Shown piece by piece: positions 62,774 through 64,000 of a stretch of 64,000 bases of DNA (position 1 is its first letter; each line of letters begins with the position of its first letter). Below the pieces are notes generated by a model. That model searched no databases. It worked only from the letters and a program-made list of their open reading frames with translations, and was not told the DNA's origin. The stretch lies in NCBI RefSeq assembly GCF_900188295.1, contig NZ_FZNM01000002.1, positions 62,001 through 126,000 of the forward strand, given 5' to 3'. Origin of the DNA: Paracoccus sediminis. GTDB taxonomy: Bacteria; Pseudomonadota; Alphaproteobacteria; Rhodobacterales; Rhodobacteraceae. The position numbers were made by a program, and so were the translations under genes.

Positions 62774-64000
62774 ATGCAGACAACCTTTACCCCGGAACAG
62801 CTTGCCGATCCGCTGACCGCCCGGTCCAACGAGATCCTGCGCACCTGCGTCCATTGCGGGTTCTGCACGGCCACCTGCCCCACCTACAAGGTCCTGGGCG
62901 ACGAACTGGACAGCCCGCGCGGCCGGATCTACCTCATCAAGGACATGTTGGAAAACGCGCGCGTGCCGGACGACAAGACCGTCACGCACATCGACCGCTG
63001 CCTGTCCTGCCTGTCCTGCATGACCACCTGCCCGTCGGGCGTCCATTACATGCACCTGGTCGATCACGCCCGCGAATACATCGAACAGAACTACCGTCGT
63101 CCCCTGCCCGACCGCGTGCTGCGCTGGGTGCTGGCCAGGATCCTGCCCTATCCGGGACGTTTCCGGCTGGCATTGCTGGGGGCCAAGCTCGGGCGTCCGT
63201 TCCGCCGCCTGATCCCCGACGCGCGGTTGCGCGCCATGCTGGACATGGCGCCCCGCGACATTCCGGCGCCCAGCCGCAACGACAGCCCGCAGGTGTTTGC
63301 GGCCCAGGGGCCGCGCCGCAAGCGGGTGGCGCTGCTGACGGGCTGCGCGCAGCGGGCGCTGAACACCGACATCAACGACGCCACCATCCGCCTGCTGCGT
63401 CGGCATGGCTGCGAGGTGGTGATCCCGCGCGGCATGGGCTGCTGCGGCGCGCTGACCCATCACATGGGCCGCACCGGCGAAAGCCACGCCTTTGCCGCCG
63501 CCAACATCCGCGCCCTGACCGCGGAAATCGACGGCGCGGGGCTGGACGCCCTGGTCATCAACACCTCGGGCTGCGGCACGACGGTCAAGGATTACGGCCA
63601 CATGTTCGCGGGCGGCCCGCTGGAGGCCGACGCCGCCCGCGTGGCCGCCCTGGCGAAAGACATCACCGAGGTGATGGCCGACCTGGGCCTGACGGACGCC
63701 ACCCACGCGGTTCCACTGCGCGTCGGCTATCACGCCGCCTGTTCCTTGCAGCACGGCCAGGGGATCAAGGCCACGCCCAAGGAATTGCTGGCGGCGGCCG
63801 GGTTCACGGTGCTGGAACCCCGCGACAGCCATATCTGCTGCGGATCGGCGGGCACCTACAACCTGATGCAGCCCGCGATCTCCGCCGAACTGAAGGCGCG
63901 CAAGGTCGCCACGCTGGAGGCGACGAGTCCCCAGGTCATCAGCGCCGGCAACATCGGCTGCATGATGCAGATCGGGTCGGGAACCGCCGTTCCGGTCGTC
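62774..64000 (+). CDS. glcF: Glycolate oxidase iron-sulfur subunit GlcF (cut by window edge)
   Basis: An ATG at 62774 opens a frame of 409 residues that runs off the right edge. It has two ferredoxin-type 4Fe-4S motifs: Cys25, Cys28, Cys31 and Cys35 (CVHCGFCTATC), and Cys76, Cys79, Cys82 and Cys86 (CLSCLSCMTTC). Two CCG domains follow (GMGCCGALTHH and HICCGSAGTYN). GlcF passes electrons from the flavin subunits to the quinone pool. Only the last few tens of residues should be missing. Confidence 0.95.
   Translation, partial: MQTTFTPEQLADPLTARSNEILRTCVHCGFCTATCPTYKVLGDELDSPRGRIYLIKDMLENARVPDDKTVTHIDRCLSCLSCMTTCPSGVHYMHLVDHAREYIEQNYRRPLPDRVLRWVLARILPYPGRFRLALLGAKLGRPFRRLIPDARLRAMLDMAPRDIPAPSRNDSPQVFAAQGPRRKRVALLTGCAQRALNTDINDATIRLLRRHGCEVVIPRGMGCCGALTHHMGRTGESHAFAAANIRALTAEIDGAGLDALVINTSGCGTTVKDYGHMFAGGPLEADAARVAALAKDITEVMADLGLTDATHAVPLRVGYHAACSLQHGQGIKATPKELLAAAGFTVLEPRDSHICCGSAGTYNLMQPAISAELKARKVATLEATSPQVISAGNIGCMMQIGSGTAVPVV

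Overview
The window is chromosomal DNA of very high GC content from an alphaproteobacterium, most likely Rhodobacteraceae (Paracoccus/Rhodobacter-like). The best markers are the regB // senC-regA-hvrA redox-regulation block in its typical divergent layout, a TsaE-aminoglycoside-phosphotransferase fusion, AddAB rather than RecBCD, and the style of the Tim44, PAS and glycolate-oxidase genes. Genes are tightly packed, many with ATGA or TGATG overlaps. No rRNA, tRNA, CRISPR array, prophage or insertion sequence was seen, and no gene-free stretch exceeds about 270 bases.

Layout. (1) 1-5816, minus strand: phosphate operon pstS-pstC-pstA-pstB-phoU-phoB (phoB cut by the window edge). A Pho box lies before pstS and an intercistronic hairpin after it; no phoR is seen. 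(2) 5856-9598, minus: aroC and mutS. (3) 9650-12962, plus: TPP riboswitch, Shine-Dalgarno-masking hairpin, and thiBPQ thiamine importer. (4) 12950-16629: truB, a secreted phosphodiester-glycosidase-like protein, rbfA, dapB and an SH3-domain lipoprotein-like protein. (5) 16732-27758, plus: tsaE/amgK fusion, murU, addB, addA, trxA, hslV, hslU and a small membrane protein. (6) 27769-30865: Smr protein, Tim44-like protein, fxsA, secB and an HD hydrolase. (7) 30906-35615: hvrA, regA, senC and regB, then a multi-PAS protein without a kinase domain, preceded by a perfect CtrA-type box.

(8) 35767-39853, plus: pxpA, a pxpB-pxpC fusion and a biotin carboxylase-BCCP protein (5-oxoproline metabolism). 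(9) 40090-48158, plus: seven genes, six of them coupled by overlap, encoding a fused TRAP permease, its binding protein, an IclR regulator, a thiolase, an acyl-CoA ligase, a PPC/DUF296 protein and an SDR. This looks like an uncharacterised carboxylate uptake and CoA-dependent degradation operon. (10) 48155-57125: a LysR gene divergent from a branched-chain-amino-acid-type ABC transporter operon with two more acyl-adenylating enzymes inserted (livG, ligase, livH, livM, livK, livF, PaaK-like). (11) 57127-57801: Crp/Fnr regulator. (12) 57802-58070: an intergenic region with a very regular three-way-junction fold, a 34-codon ORF with a Shine-Dalgarno sequence, and a plus-strand terminator. This is the best candidate here for an undescribed element. 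(13) 58071-64000: glycolate/glycerate module with gntR-glxK on minus, divergent from glcD-glcE-glcF on plus (glcF cut by the window edge).

Taken together, the window couples nutrient sensing (phosphate, thiamine, redox) to several carboxylate-scavenging modules, each with a local regulator and a recognisable candidate operator.
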